From a virus: a stretch of 22,077 nucleotides of DNA. The stretch spans positions 1 through 22,077 of IMG/VR virus record IMGVR_UViG_3300036985_001490. The stretch is one strand, 5' to 3'. The notes beneath the pieces are model-generated. The model saw only the letters and a list, made by a program, of their open reading frames with translations. It ran no database searches and was not told the DNA's origin. Positions 16,861-22,077 of this stretch are shown in pieces (position 1 is the stretch's first letter; each line of letters begins with the position of its first letter). The position numbers and the translations under genes are program-made.

Positions 16861-16869
16861 TCTTGTGAG
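16774..16869 (+). promoter_or_regulatory. Structured 5' leader of the capsid gene (putative three-way junction)
   Basis: Four inverted repeats can pair in the + strand transcript. GGCC 16774-16777 pairs with GGCC 16782-16785 (loop GGAG). CTCACAA 16791-16797 pairs with TTGTGAG 16863-16869 and encloses two hairpins: GAGACT 16807-16812 with AGTCTC 16820-16825 (seven-base loop) and ATCCGA 16832-16837 with TCGGAT 16842-16847 (loop TCAA). The sequence CAACCGG is repeated at 16795 and 16825. The enclosing stem can extend by AAA (16788-16790) with TTT (16873-16875) across a bulge. No known riboswitch or tRNA is recognisable. It is probably an untranslated regulatory structure for capsid expression, or overlaps the leader peptide frame. 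Confidence 0.5.
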
Positions 16870-16876
16870 CGGTTTA

Positions 16877-16916
16877 AAATTCAAATTCAAATTCTAAACT
16901 CTTTTAAAAACTCTTT
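16877..16916 (+). repeat. Short direct repeats in the capsid gene leader
   Basis: Three perfect tandem copies of AAATTC occupy 16877-16894. Two copies of AACTCTTT follow at 16897-16904 and 16909-16916, 12 bases apart, the second ending three bases before the capsid ATG. The block is A/T-rich and lies between the structured leader and the start codon. It may be a ribosome standby region or a protein-binding operator. Confidence 0.5.
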
Positions 16917-16919
16917 ACA

Positions 16920-17939
16920 ATGGCTTATACTGAAGGACTATGTTCCAAACTTCAAGCAAATCTTGTTGACATTGCGGGTTATAACGCTCCGGCGCTTAAC
17001 CGTCAAAAAGTTGGTTTTATTGATGCTCTTATGAGTGATATCAATCGAATCAATATCAGAACCGAAATCGTCCCAACGAACGGAAAATTCCGTGCGGTTC
17101 AAATTAACTATCAAAGTCAGGCTTGTGACGATGATGTTTCAACGGATCCAACTCCGAATTGTACGACTTCACTTGCTCCGGCTCCTTCCGAGGCTTTGAT
17201 CACTTCTTTCGATGTGGCAAAGTACAAGATGAAGTTCGCCGAGAACGACATGAGAAAATTATGTGAGGCGGATTCGGTTTGGGTTGGTCAAAATATAATG
17301 AGAGCGATGAACGCCGTGAACATGAAAGTTGACAAGTTGATTCTTGCAACTCAAGCGGCGAACATGGGGACATTTGCGGACGGATCAGTTTCGAAAGATA
17401 TTCCTTTGTTTAACTCAACAACTCAAGGTCCTAACGCAATGGCTTGGGCGGGAATTCGTCACTATTACGATGAGTTAGGCGCGGCTTCAACTCCTTTAAT
17501 CGTTGGCGGAGGTTCAATCGATTTATACGCAAAGGCTCAACAAATCGCTTGTTGCAATTCAACGGTTGGAATGGATTTGGCAAGAATGACGGGCGACGGG
17601 TACTTTTACAATGATGTGAACGTGAACTCGGTTTTTGATCCGACTCAATTCATTGTCTTGGCTCCGGGTGCGGTTCAATTAGTGACTTGGAACAAATATC
17701 TTGGCGACTACGCGAAGAGAAGTGATTCTTTCGAACACGGGACAATCGTTGATCCTTTCACGGGCTTGGTTTACGACTTAAAGACTTCTTATGATGATTG
17801 TACTGAATCTTGGTACGTTGAGTTGGCTTTGAATTATAACTTGTTTCAAGTTCCGGCGGCTTTCTGTGTTGATGCGGGAGTGAATATGTCACTTTTATTC
17901 GAAGATTGTTCAACTTCTCCAATTGGTTGTGGAGGTTAA
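16920..17939 (+). CDS. Probable major capsid protein
   Basis: A 339-residue protein with size, composition and context of a major capsid protein: it follows portal, MuF and scaffold genes and has its own strong-looking promoter and long leader. The sequence is balanced, without signal or membrane segments. Landmarks are GYNAPALNRQKVGFIDALMSDINRINI near the N-terminus, AKYKMKFAENDMRKLCEADSV in the middle and FIVLAPGAVQLVTWNKYLGDY followed by EHGTIVDPFTGLVYDL in the C-terminal third. Such late segments are typical of the HK97-fold A-domain and spine. Ten or so cysteines (for example ACCN and CDDD) are unusual for a capsid protein. I could not confirm the fold by eye; another abundant virion protein remains possible. 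Confidence 0.7.
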   Translation: MAYTEGLCSKLQANLVDIAGYNAPALNRQKVGFIDALMSDINRINIRTEIVPTNGKFRAVQINYQSQACDDDVSTDPTPNCTTSLAPAPSEALITSFDVAKYKMKFAENDMRKLCEADSVWVGQNIMRAMNAVNMKVDKLILATQAANMGTFADGSVSKDIPLFNSTTQGPNAMAWAGIRHYYDELGAASTPLIVGGGSIDLYAKAQQIACCNSTVGMDLARMTGDGYFYNDVNVNSVFDPTQFIVLAPGAVQLVTWNKYLGDYAKRSDSFEHGTIVDPFTGLVYDLKTSYDDCTESWYVELALNYNLFQVPAAFCVDAGVNMSLLFEDCSTSPIGCGG

Positions 17940-17986
17940 TCTTTTTATTTAAAAATAACAATTTCACACTTTAAAAATCTAAAAAA

Positions 17987-18544
17987 ATGGCAATATGTAA
18001 TTCGGTTTGCGCTCCGGCGCTTCCTTTATCATACGCGGCCGGTTGCGGGATTGTATCTCGCGCCGGAGGAATCAAATTCCTTGTGTTTATAAAATGCGAC
18101 TATGAATTCACCGATATCGGTTCCCGCGTTGAGTGGGAAGCGGCGGTTGCTTCGAATGATGTCGTGATTTCGGGATTGGTCCTTGGTCAAAAACCAAAAG
18201 GATCATTCACGAAGAAAAGAGTCGCGTCTTGTCAACCGGAAGCGGTTGTCGGCGCTGAAAAGACATTGACCTTCCAAGATTACAACACCGATACGGTGAC
18301 GGTTGGAGAAGGCGGTTGTCTTGCTTACTCTTTTTGGAACACAATCCTTCAAGAACCTTCTTCGTATAAATTCGGATATTACTCTTGTGACGGTCGCTTT
18401 TATGGAGTGATCAACGACTTTCAAATTGAAGTCGACGAGGTAATTGAAGACAACAATACGGGGTCAATCTATTTCGACGGGACAATCTCTTGGAATCAGG
18501 TTCAAATGCTTTGTCCGGAGGTTGTTGACCTAAACGGATTATAA
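17987..18544 (+). CDS. Probable major tail (tube) protein
   Basis: A 185-residue beta-rich protein, the right size for a siphovirus tail tube subunit. Landmarks are GGIKFLVFIKCDYEFTDI, VEWEAAVASNDVVISG, KTLTFQDYNTDTVTV and GSIYFDGTISWNQVQ; alternating strands with a central Trp/Glu helix resemble tube proteins that I associate with Bacteroidetes phages. Six or seven cysteines are present. It follows the capsid gene after a 47-base A/T-rich gap with no promoter consensus, so it is probably co-transcribed with the capsid, and a strong intrinsic terminator follows its stop. Being the last gene of the most strongly promoted unit fits a protein needed in many copies. An alternative is a head decoration protein. 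Confidence 0.5.
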   Translation: MAICNSVCAPALPLSYAAGCGIVSRAGGIKFLVFIKCDYEFTDIGSRVEWEAAVASNDVVISGLVLGQKPKGSFTKKRVASCQPEAVVGAEKTLTFQDYNTDTVTVGEGGCLAYSFWNTILQEPSSYKFGYYSCDGRFYGVINDFQIEVDEVIEDNNTGSIYFDGTISWNQVQMLCPEVVDLNGL

Positions 18545-18573
18545 GATTCTTCTTCTTCTTCTTTGGTAAGAAC

Positions 18574-18612
18574 ACCGGGTCGCGATACAATGTCGGCCCG
18601 GTTTCTTTTTAT
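18574..18612 (+). terminator. Rho-independent terminator after the capsid/tail-tube unit
   Basis: A nine-pair stem forms between ACCGGGTCG (18574-18582) and CGGCCCGGT (18594-18602), with one G-U pair and an 11-base loop, followed by a T-rich tract (TTTCTTTTTATT). It lies 30 bases after the tail-tube stop and directly before the next promoter. Confidence 0.85.
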
Positions 18613-18616
18613 TCTT

Positions 18617-18624
18617 TATATTTG
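18617..18624 (+). promoter_or_regulatory. Bacteroidetes-type -7 promoter element (TATATTTG) for the lysis block
   Basis: TATATTTG lies immediately after the terminator and only four bases before the ATG at 18629. Transcription would start at or within a few bases of the ATG, so the first message of the lysis block is probably leaderless. The terminator tail replaces any clear -33 element. Confidence 0.6.
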
Positions 18625-18628
18625 AAAC

Positions 18629-19033
18629 ATGATTCTCAACTCGAAACTCGCTCCAAAAACGAACGAAAAACTCGGGAAGGTCCTCGATCTTCTTGACAAG
18701 GCTCTTCGTCCTTACGATCTTTTGATTCTTGAGGCTTCAACAATTGAAAAGATTGAAGACAAAAAGATCAAGGAGAACCTCCTTCAAATTGAAGGCGGAA
18801 TTTCTTTTGTTCCCTTCCTGATTCGTTGGGGTTCAAAAAACAAAAAGAACGAATCCGAAATTCAATCAATTCTTGATTGGTTTGATACAAATAAACACTT
18901 GGAAGAGGTTTCTCTTATTGTGATTGAAGGATCGAAATTTGATCTTTTTATCTTACAAGAGAAGAAAAAGAAGAAAAAGAAATCTCTCGAGACTCAACTT
19001 GAGGAAGTCAAAGAAACCTTCTCCAATGAATAA
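18629..19033 (+). CDS. Hypothetical protein at the head of the lysis operon
   Basis: A 134-residue protein with a helical N-terminus, a hydrophobic core (PYDLLILEAS, GGISFVPFLIRWG, LIVIEGSKFDLFIL) and a Lys-rich run then acidic C-terminal tail (LETQLEEVKETFSNE). No signal, membrane helix or recognised motif is present. The ATG at 18629 is four bases after a consensus -7 element. Its last eight bases overlap the start of the endolysin gene (ATGAATAA), so the two are translationally coupled. It could regulate lysis or be a small virion protein; nothing in the sequence decides. The poly-Lys run is encoded by mixed AAA/AAG codons and lacks a canonical slippery heptamer. Confidence 0.6.
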   Translation: MILNSKLAPKTNEKLGKVLDLLDKALRPYDLLILEASTIEKIEDKKIKENLLQIEGGISFVPFLIRWGSKNKKNESEIQSILDWFDTNKHLEEVSLIVIEGSKFDLFILQEKKKKKKKSLETQLEEVKETFSNE

Positions 19034-19538
19034 AGAACTCAAGTATTTGATTATTCATTGTCTCGCGACTCCAAAAGGAAGATCAGTCACGGCCGAGACG
19101 GTGAGAAATTGGCACACTCAACCCGCTCCAAAGGGGAGAGGTTGGTCTCGCGTTGGCTATTCGGACCTGATCCTTCTTGACGGTACGCGTCACAAGTTTA
19201 TCAAACACGACGGCGACAAATGGATCGAACCCGAAGAGATCTCAAACGGAGTCGCGGGAATCAATTCTCAATCTCGTCACCTTTGTTATGTTGGAGGCTT
19301 ATCCCAAGACGGAAAGAAGGCCGAAAATACGCTCACCCAAAGACAAGAGTTGACTCTCGTCTCGATTATCTCCGAAGTTCTTTCTTATTGTCCGACGATC
19401 TTGATCGCGGGACATAATCAATTCGCGCGAAAGGATTGTCCTTCTTTCTTTGTTCCTGAATGGATCAAAGAGAACAAATTCTTGTCCGTACCTTCTAAAA
19501 ATATTTATCTTCAAGATCCTTTCAATTATGGCGGTTAA
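19026..19538 (+). CDS. Endolysin: T7 lysozyme-type N-acetylmuramoyl-L-alanine amidase
   Basis: A 170-residue zinc amidase (Amidase_2/PGRP family) that cuts the bond between N-acetylmuramic acid and L-alanine in peptidoglycan. All key positions of T7 lysozyme can be placed: H11 in YLIIHCLAT (T7 H17), Y45 in GYSDLILLDG (T7 Y46), H130 in AGHNQ (T7 H122), K136 (T7 K128) and C138 in KDCPSF (T7 C130), with the H-to-C spacing of 8 conserved. No signal peptide or cell-wall-binding domain is present, so export depends on a holin. The ATG at 19026 is used; the frame extends upstream, but that part is the Lys-rich shadow of the preceding gene. It overlaps both neighbours, by 8 and 11 bases. Confidence 0.93.
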   Translation: MNKELKYLIIHCLATPKGRSVTAETVRNWHTQPAPKGRGWSRVGYSDLILLDGTRHKFIKHDGDKWIEPEEISNGVAGINSQSRHLCYVGGLSQDGKKAENTLTQRQELTLVSIISEVLSYCPTILIAGHNQFARKDCPSFFVPEWIKENKFLSVPSKNIYLQDPFNYGG

Positions 19539-20472
19539 ATGTTTACAAAATTTTATCGGGGTCAAATGTATCGGAGAACCAACTCCTCGCTCCGGTTATT
19601 ATATTAATCAACTCGAAGGATTGAGTCTTCGACTCGCTTCGGACGTGGCGGATTCGGACTATCTTTCCGGGGTTGCTTTGCTCAAAGACAAGATCGCTCT
19701 TGCGACGGATCTTGTTGTTTCGGATATCGCTCCGGCGGCGCTCAAATTCTTCCGCGTCAACACTTTGGTCGATTCAATTCAAGCGGGAATCTTTTCTCTC
19801 ACTTATTTGATCCCGGCAAACGTGGAAAGAGGACTTCAAATCGAAGTGAGAAGATCTCGTTTGTTAAGAAATCGCGTCAACAAAGTAAAGATCAAGATTC
19901 AGGAGGCAAACTTTGCTCACCAATTTAAGATTGTCGACGGATCAAACGAAACAATCTATTCGTTTGTAACTGACTCAAAAGGAGAGGCGGAAGTCTTCCC
20001 GAATTATCTTTCTGAAGAGGCGAAGATCTTTATTGTTATGGAGAATGATTTTATCAATGTGAACGATACGGATATCAAAGAAGGTTGCGGTTGTTCTTCA
20101 ATAACCGGAAGAAATATACTTGTTCACGGTTGGAATGGATCTTCGACAAGTTCTTCTTCTTATGGTTTACAAGTGGAGATCGCGGCGGAATGTTCTCAAG
20201 ATCAACTCGCTTGTATTATTTCTTCAAGACTTGGGTTTCCGATTCTTTACAGATCAGGACTCGAGATTGTCAAGGAGGCCTTGACGACTGATCGATTGAA
20301 TTCGGTCACTCTTTTGAATCGTGAACGCTTGGAGATCCTCCACGATCTGTTCACAAAAGAATATGAGTCTCAACTTAGAAGATTGATCGAGTCGCTCCCG
20401 GAACTTCTCAAGAGGTTGGACGATTGTTGTATCAATTGCAATCAATCGCGTTATGTCTATGGAACACCATAA
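19528..20472 (+). CDS. Unknown phage protein, possible virion structural component
   Basis: A 314-residue protein that starts inside the end of the endolysin gene (ATG at 19528) and ends inside the start of the holin gene. The N-terminus (CLQNFIGVKCIGEPTPRSGYYINQLEGLSL) resembles proteins I associate with Bacteroidetes phage structural regions that open with a Cys-containing strand and a GxYINxLxG segment. The middle is beta-rich, with a GCGCSS cluster near residue 190 and a Ser-rich loop (STSSSSYGL). The C-terminal 70 residues are a strong amphipathic helix region ending with CCINC. There is no membrane or signal segment. Its place between endolysin and holin may reflect packing of late genes rather than a lysis role. 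Confidence 0.55.
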   Translation: MAVKCLQNFIGVKCIGEPTPRSGYYINQLEGLSLRLASDVADSDYLSGVALLKDKIALATDLVVSDIAPAALKFFRVNTLVDSIQAGIFSLTYLIPANVERGLQIEVRRSRLLRNRVNKVKIKIQEANFAHQFKIVDGSNETIYSFVTDSKGEAEVFPNYLSEEAKIFIVMENDFINVNDTDIKEGCGCSSITGRNILVHGWNGSSTSSSSYGLQVEIAAECSQDQLACIISSRLGFPILYRSGLEIVKEALTTDRLNSVTLLNRERLEILHDLFTKEYESQLRRLIESLPELLKRLDDCCINCNQSRYVYGTP

Positions 20473-21145
20473 TTCAAAAATATATGAAACACAATCAAAA
20501 TCTTTCTCGCGGTTGCGGAAGTTGTGGAGGCGGTTCTCGTCCTCCGCGTCCTTCCTCCCCGTCTCGACCTCCCTCTCCTCCCCGTCCTCGACCAAGATAG
20601 GCGGGTTTCACGCGGTTCAAGAATTTGGGGCGATTGTTGAGTCGGTCGCCTCTTTAAATTTACGACCGGAGTTCTTTATTGGTTCAATCTTTGGAGGCTT
20701 CTCCCTTGGAATGATTACGGCCTTCGCGGAAAATTGGATTTATTCACCGGCTTCGGCTCTTTACGCGTTGATCTTCTTGATTGGAGTCGATCATGTGACG
20801 GGAACGACGATCGCCTTGAGGAATAACAAATTCGAGACCAAGAAGGCCGTCCGGATCTTTTGGACGTTGATCTCTCACGTTGGACTCTTGAGTTTGTCTT
20901 TGAATCTTGCGAAAGGTTCGGTTGCGATTTATTGGTTGGACGAGTCGGTCTTTGTTCCTTTGGTCTTGGTCAATCTTTTGTCCCTGATCAAGAACTTGTC
21001 TCTTCTTGGTTTGATCAACAATAAATTCGCGGATATATTATACAATAAAATTGACGTTTATAAAAATGAATATATCACTCAAAAACCAACTCCGGAGACT
21101 TCTCAATCTGAAGAGGGCGATTCTTCTTCTTCTCTTGACGCTTAG
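20453..21145 (+). CDS. Phage holin of the TcdE/holin_4 type
   Basis: A membrane protein of up to 230 residues that would permeabilise the inner membrane and release the endolysin. Hydrophobic segments lie at about 73-94, 102-122, 135-152 and 166-188. The second begins the family motif, an Asp in the membrane followed by TG (VDHVTGTTIAL, D113-G117), then a basic loop (NNKFETKKAVR). This matches the TcdE-like phage holin family. The C-terminal 30 residues are hydrophilic. The only ATG before the membrane domain is at 20453, but residues 1-60 are a Ser/Arg-rich stretch encoded with codons unlike the neighbours and overlap a better-looking small frame at 20484-20600. The functional start may therefore be later and non-ATG. 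The 3' end overlaps the spanin gene by 80 bases. Confidence 0.75.
   Translation: MSMEHHNSKIYETQSKSFSRLRKLWRRFSSSASFLPVSTSLSSPSSTKIGGFHAVQEFGAIVESVASLNLRPEFFIGSIFGGFSLGMITAFAENWIYSPASALYALIFLIGVDHVTGTTIALRNNKFETKKAVRIFWTLISHVGLLSLSLNLAKGSVAIYWLDESVFVPLVLVNLLSLIKNLSLLGLINNKFADILYNKIDVYKNEYITQKPTPETSQSEEGDSSSSLDA
20484..20600 (+). CDS. Candidate 38-residue Gly/Cys and Pro/Arg-rich microprotein
   Basis: An ATG at 20484, 11 bases after the stop of the 314-residue gene, opens a 38-codon frame ending in TAG. The peptide starts MKHNQNLSRGCGSCGGGS and continues with a repetitive Pro/Arg/Ser tail (motifs SRPP, SPPRPRPR). Its codons (CGT, CCT, TCT, GGA, TGT) match the preferences of the surrounding genes better than the holin-frame codons over the same bases (TCC, CGG, AGG, CCC). 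It overlaps the first part of the holin frame completely. It could be a real small protein with the holin starting downstream, or a chance frame. No known family. Confidence 0.45.
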   Translation: MKHNQNLSRGCGSCGGGSRPPRPSSPSRPPSPPRPRPR

Positions 21146-21527
21146 TTCTTGCATAACTCCGGAAAGGTGCGCGGAGCGGTTTCCCGGATCCTCGACTTCG
21201 GTGATCACTATCAAGGACACAACAATATTCACCACTTCAACGCGATTCGACACGATCTTCTCTCTTGGTTCAAGAGATACGGTCTTCATGGTTGATCGCT
21301 TGACGGATATCAAGGTCAAGGTTGTTCGACTTCCCGGAGATTCGATCTTTGTGAGTTCGATTTGTCCTCCCGACACAATTCGCGTTCCTATGTATAAAAC
21401 CGAGACAACGGTCGAAAAGATTCTCAATATCTTTCCAAAACAAAACCGGAATTTCTTTTTGTCGGTCTTTTTGATTATTCTCGGACTTATGGCGATCGCG
21501 TACGTTTTCAGAACGATAAGACAATGA
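21066..21527 (+). CDS. Unimolecular spanin (u-spanin)
   Basis: A 153-residue protein with the two-ended membrane architecture of u-spanins such as T1 gp11. It has an N-terminal lipoprotein signal (basic start, Leu-rich core, lipobox LSSC with C29 as the acylated residue) for the outer membrane and a C-terminal transmembrane helix (about 130-148) for the inner membrane. The roughly 100-residue periplasmic part is beta-strand-rich with repeated Asp-Thr pairs (KDTTIF, RFDTIF, RDTVFMVD, PPDTIRVP), a pattern I associate with Bacteroidetes phage lysis cassettes. It would fuse inner and outer membranes as the last lysis step. I use the ATG at 21066; the signal region is embedded in another frame of the holin C-terminus. 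Its stop overlaps the next ATG. Confidence 0.8.
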   Translation: MNISLKNQLRRLLNLKRAILLLLLTLSSCITPERCAERFPGSSTSVITIKDTTIFTTSTRFDTIFSLGSRDTVFMVDRLTDIKVKVVRLPGDSIFVSSICPPDTIRVPMYKTETTVEKILNIFPKQNRNFFLSVFLIILGLMAIAYVFRTIRQ

Positions 21528-21985
21528 CGGATCTCAAAGGACTCAAGAAGATAATTGTCAAGATCGCGAAAGAGGTCTCGAACTCTCAAACATTGAAGAA
21601 TATTCTTGTTGCGGGAGGAAAAGATCTTGAAGGTCGAATCAAGCAAAGGATTTTCAACAAAGGACAAGATTCTTCCGGTCTTCCTATTGGAGTTTATAAA
21701 GCGGGCGGATCTTGGAAGAAATATCGGGAGAAGTCAGGAAGACAAGTCTCTTATGTTGATCTCGAGGACAAAGGAAATCTTCGTCGTTCGATTCAGGTCG
21801 TGGAGGAAGGTCCGGACGTATTTCTCGCGATCATAAATGATAAGGAATATTTAATCGCTCAAGGACAAGAGGAGCAACGTCAAACGACTATCTTTGAGCC
21901 TACCAAGGAGGAACAAAAGGCGCTTCAACTTTATATCAACGACCTGATCGACGAAGAGATTGAGAAGGTCTTAAAAAATATTTAA
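21524..21985 (+). CDS. Neck/tail-completion protein (gp10 or Mu gpG-like virion morphogenesis)
   Basis: A 153-residue protein with the layout of HK97 gp10/Mu gpG-like proteins at the head-tail joint. It has a helical N-terminus (LKKIIVKIAKEVSNSQTLKNILVAGGKDLEGRIKQRIF), then GQDSSGLPIGVY and a tract of the type YREKSGRQVSYVDLEDKGNLRRSI. That tract is common in phage tail-completion proteins, in which a mature subunit is described by D..G, SGR and VDL..G.L..SI positions. The C-terminal part (FLAIINDKEYLIAQGQEEQ and a terminal helix) completes the small domain. The ATG overlaps the spanin stop as ATGA, so a structural gene is coupled to the lysis genes. It is well separated from the portal. Confidence 0.65.
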   Translation: MTDLKGLKKIIVKIAKEVSNSQTLKNILVAGGKDLEGRIKQRIFNKGQDSSGLPIGVYKAGGSWKKYREKSGRQVSYVDLEDKGNLRRSIQVVEEGPDVFLAIINDKEYLIAQGQEEQRQTTIFEPTKEEQKALQLYINDLIDEEIEKVLKNI

Positions 21986-21987
21986 GA

Positions 21988-22077
21988 ATGATCAAGGAAC
22001 TATTGACCCGAATATCAAACAATATTCTTTCCGCTCTTCCTGAATTACAAAAGGGAATCTTTCTCGCAAGAATTGAC
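21988..22077 (+). CDS. Unknown protein, N-terminal 30 residues (continues beyond window)
   Basis: An ATG two bases after the stop of the neck-type gene opens a frame that runs to the end of the window. The visible part (MIKELLTRISNNILSALPEL onward) is an amphipathic helical start with no known motif. The spacing suggests the same operon as the preceding gene, and another head-tail joining or tail gene would be expected here, but that is inference. Confidence 0.55.
   Translation, partial: MIKELLTRISNNILSALPELQKGIFLARID

Noticed and set aside
16768-16870. tRNA or tmRNA-like gene in the capsid leader
   Set aside because: No T-arm consensus, acceptor stem or anticodon arm can be placed; the stems fit a three-way junction better.
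17941-17986. AT-only inverted repeat (TTATTT/AAATAA) after the capsid gene as a terminator
   Set aside because: The stem is six A-T pairs with a two-base loop and cannot act as an intrinsic terminator; the next gene is probably co-transcribed.
18960-18990. Run of AAA/AAG lysine codons as a possible programmed frameshift site
   Set aside because: No A AAA AAG or A AAA AAA heptamer occurs in phase, and the overlapping downstream frame is the endolysin, which has its own ATG.
18924-19025. N-terminal extension of the endolysin from the ATG at 18924
   Set aside because: The extra residues are a Lys/Arg-rich shadow of the preceding gene, and T7-type amidases begin close to the zinc-ligand histidine.
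1-22077. CRISPR arrays, insertion sequences, integrase or attachment sites
   Set aside because: No regularly spaced repeats, transposase or recombinase motifs, or tRNA-linked repeats were seen.

Overview
This window looks like the late (structural, packaging and lysis) region of a tailed double-stranded DNA phage or prophage of a Bacteroidetes (Bacteroidota) host. Every credible gene is on the + strand and they are tightly packed, many with TGATG, TAATG or ATGA stop/start overlaps. Four intergenic sites match the Bacteroidetes -7 promoter element TAnnTTTG, three of them as TATATTTG. Leaders are A/T-rich, and starts are almost always ATG, usually without a strong Shine-Dalgarno. A long tape-measure protein, tail chaperones with an apparent -1 frameshift, and no visible sheath or baseplate genes suggest a siphovirus. 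No integrase, repressor, replication gene, tRNA or CRISPR array is visible, so lifestyle cannot be judged.

Layout: the end of an unrecognised gene (2-358) overlaps the small terminase (276-824), followed by the large terminase (824-2101). After a promoter come the tail chaperone G and its probable frameshifted T extension (2139-2923), the tape measure (2936-6160) and three large cysteine-rich tail-tip or fibre candidates (6157-11873). Then the head module: portal with a zinc-ribbon-like insert (11888-13561), a MuF head-morphogenesis protein carrying an HExxH metallopeptidase domain (13565-15325), a small acidic protein (15322-15513), a promoter, a small hypothetical (15562-15918), a scaffold-like protein (15922-16743), a promoter with a structured repeat-rich leader, the probable major capsid protein (16920-17939) and a probable tail-tube protein (17987-18544) followed by a terminator. 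A new promoter starts the lysis block: hypothetical (18629-19033), T7-type amidase endolysin (19026-19538), unknown structural-type protein (19528-20472), holin (20453-21145) with an out-of-frame microprotein candidate, u-spanin (21066-21527), then a neck/tail-completion protein (21524-21985) and the start of another gene (21988 onward).

The genes together package DNA (terminase, portal), assemble the capsid (MuF, scaffold, capsid protein), build a long flexible tail (tube, G/GT, tape measure, tip) and break all three envelope layers of a Gram-negative host (holin, endolysin, u-spanin). The tail chaperone, tape measure and tip genes sit between terminase and portal, unlike the usual lambda/HK97 order. 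The points most worth following are the MuF-metallopeptidase with its possible partner protein, the structured capsid-gene leader that may encode a leaderless 30-residue peptide, the membrane-like segment inside a tail-tip protein, and the apparent absence of CTGG/CCAG and AGCT.
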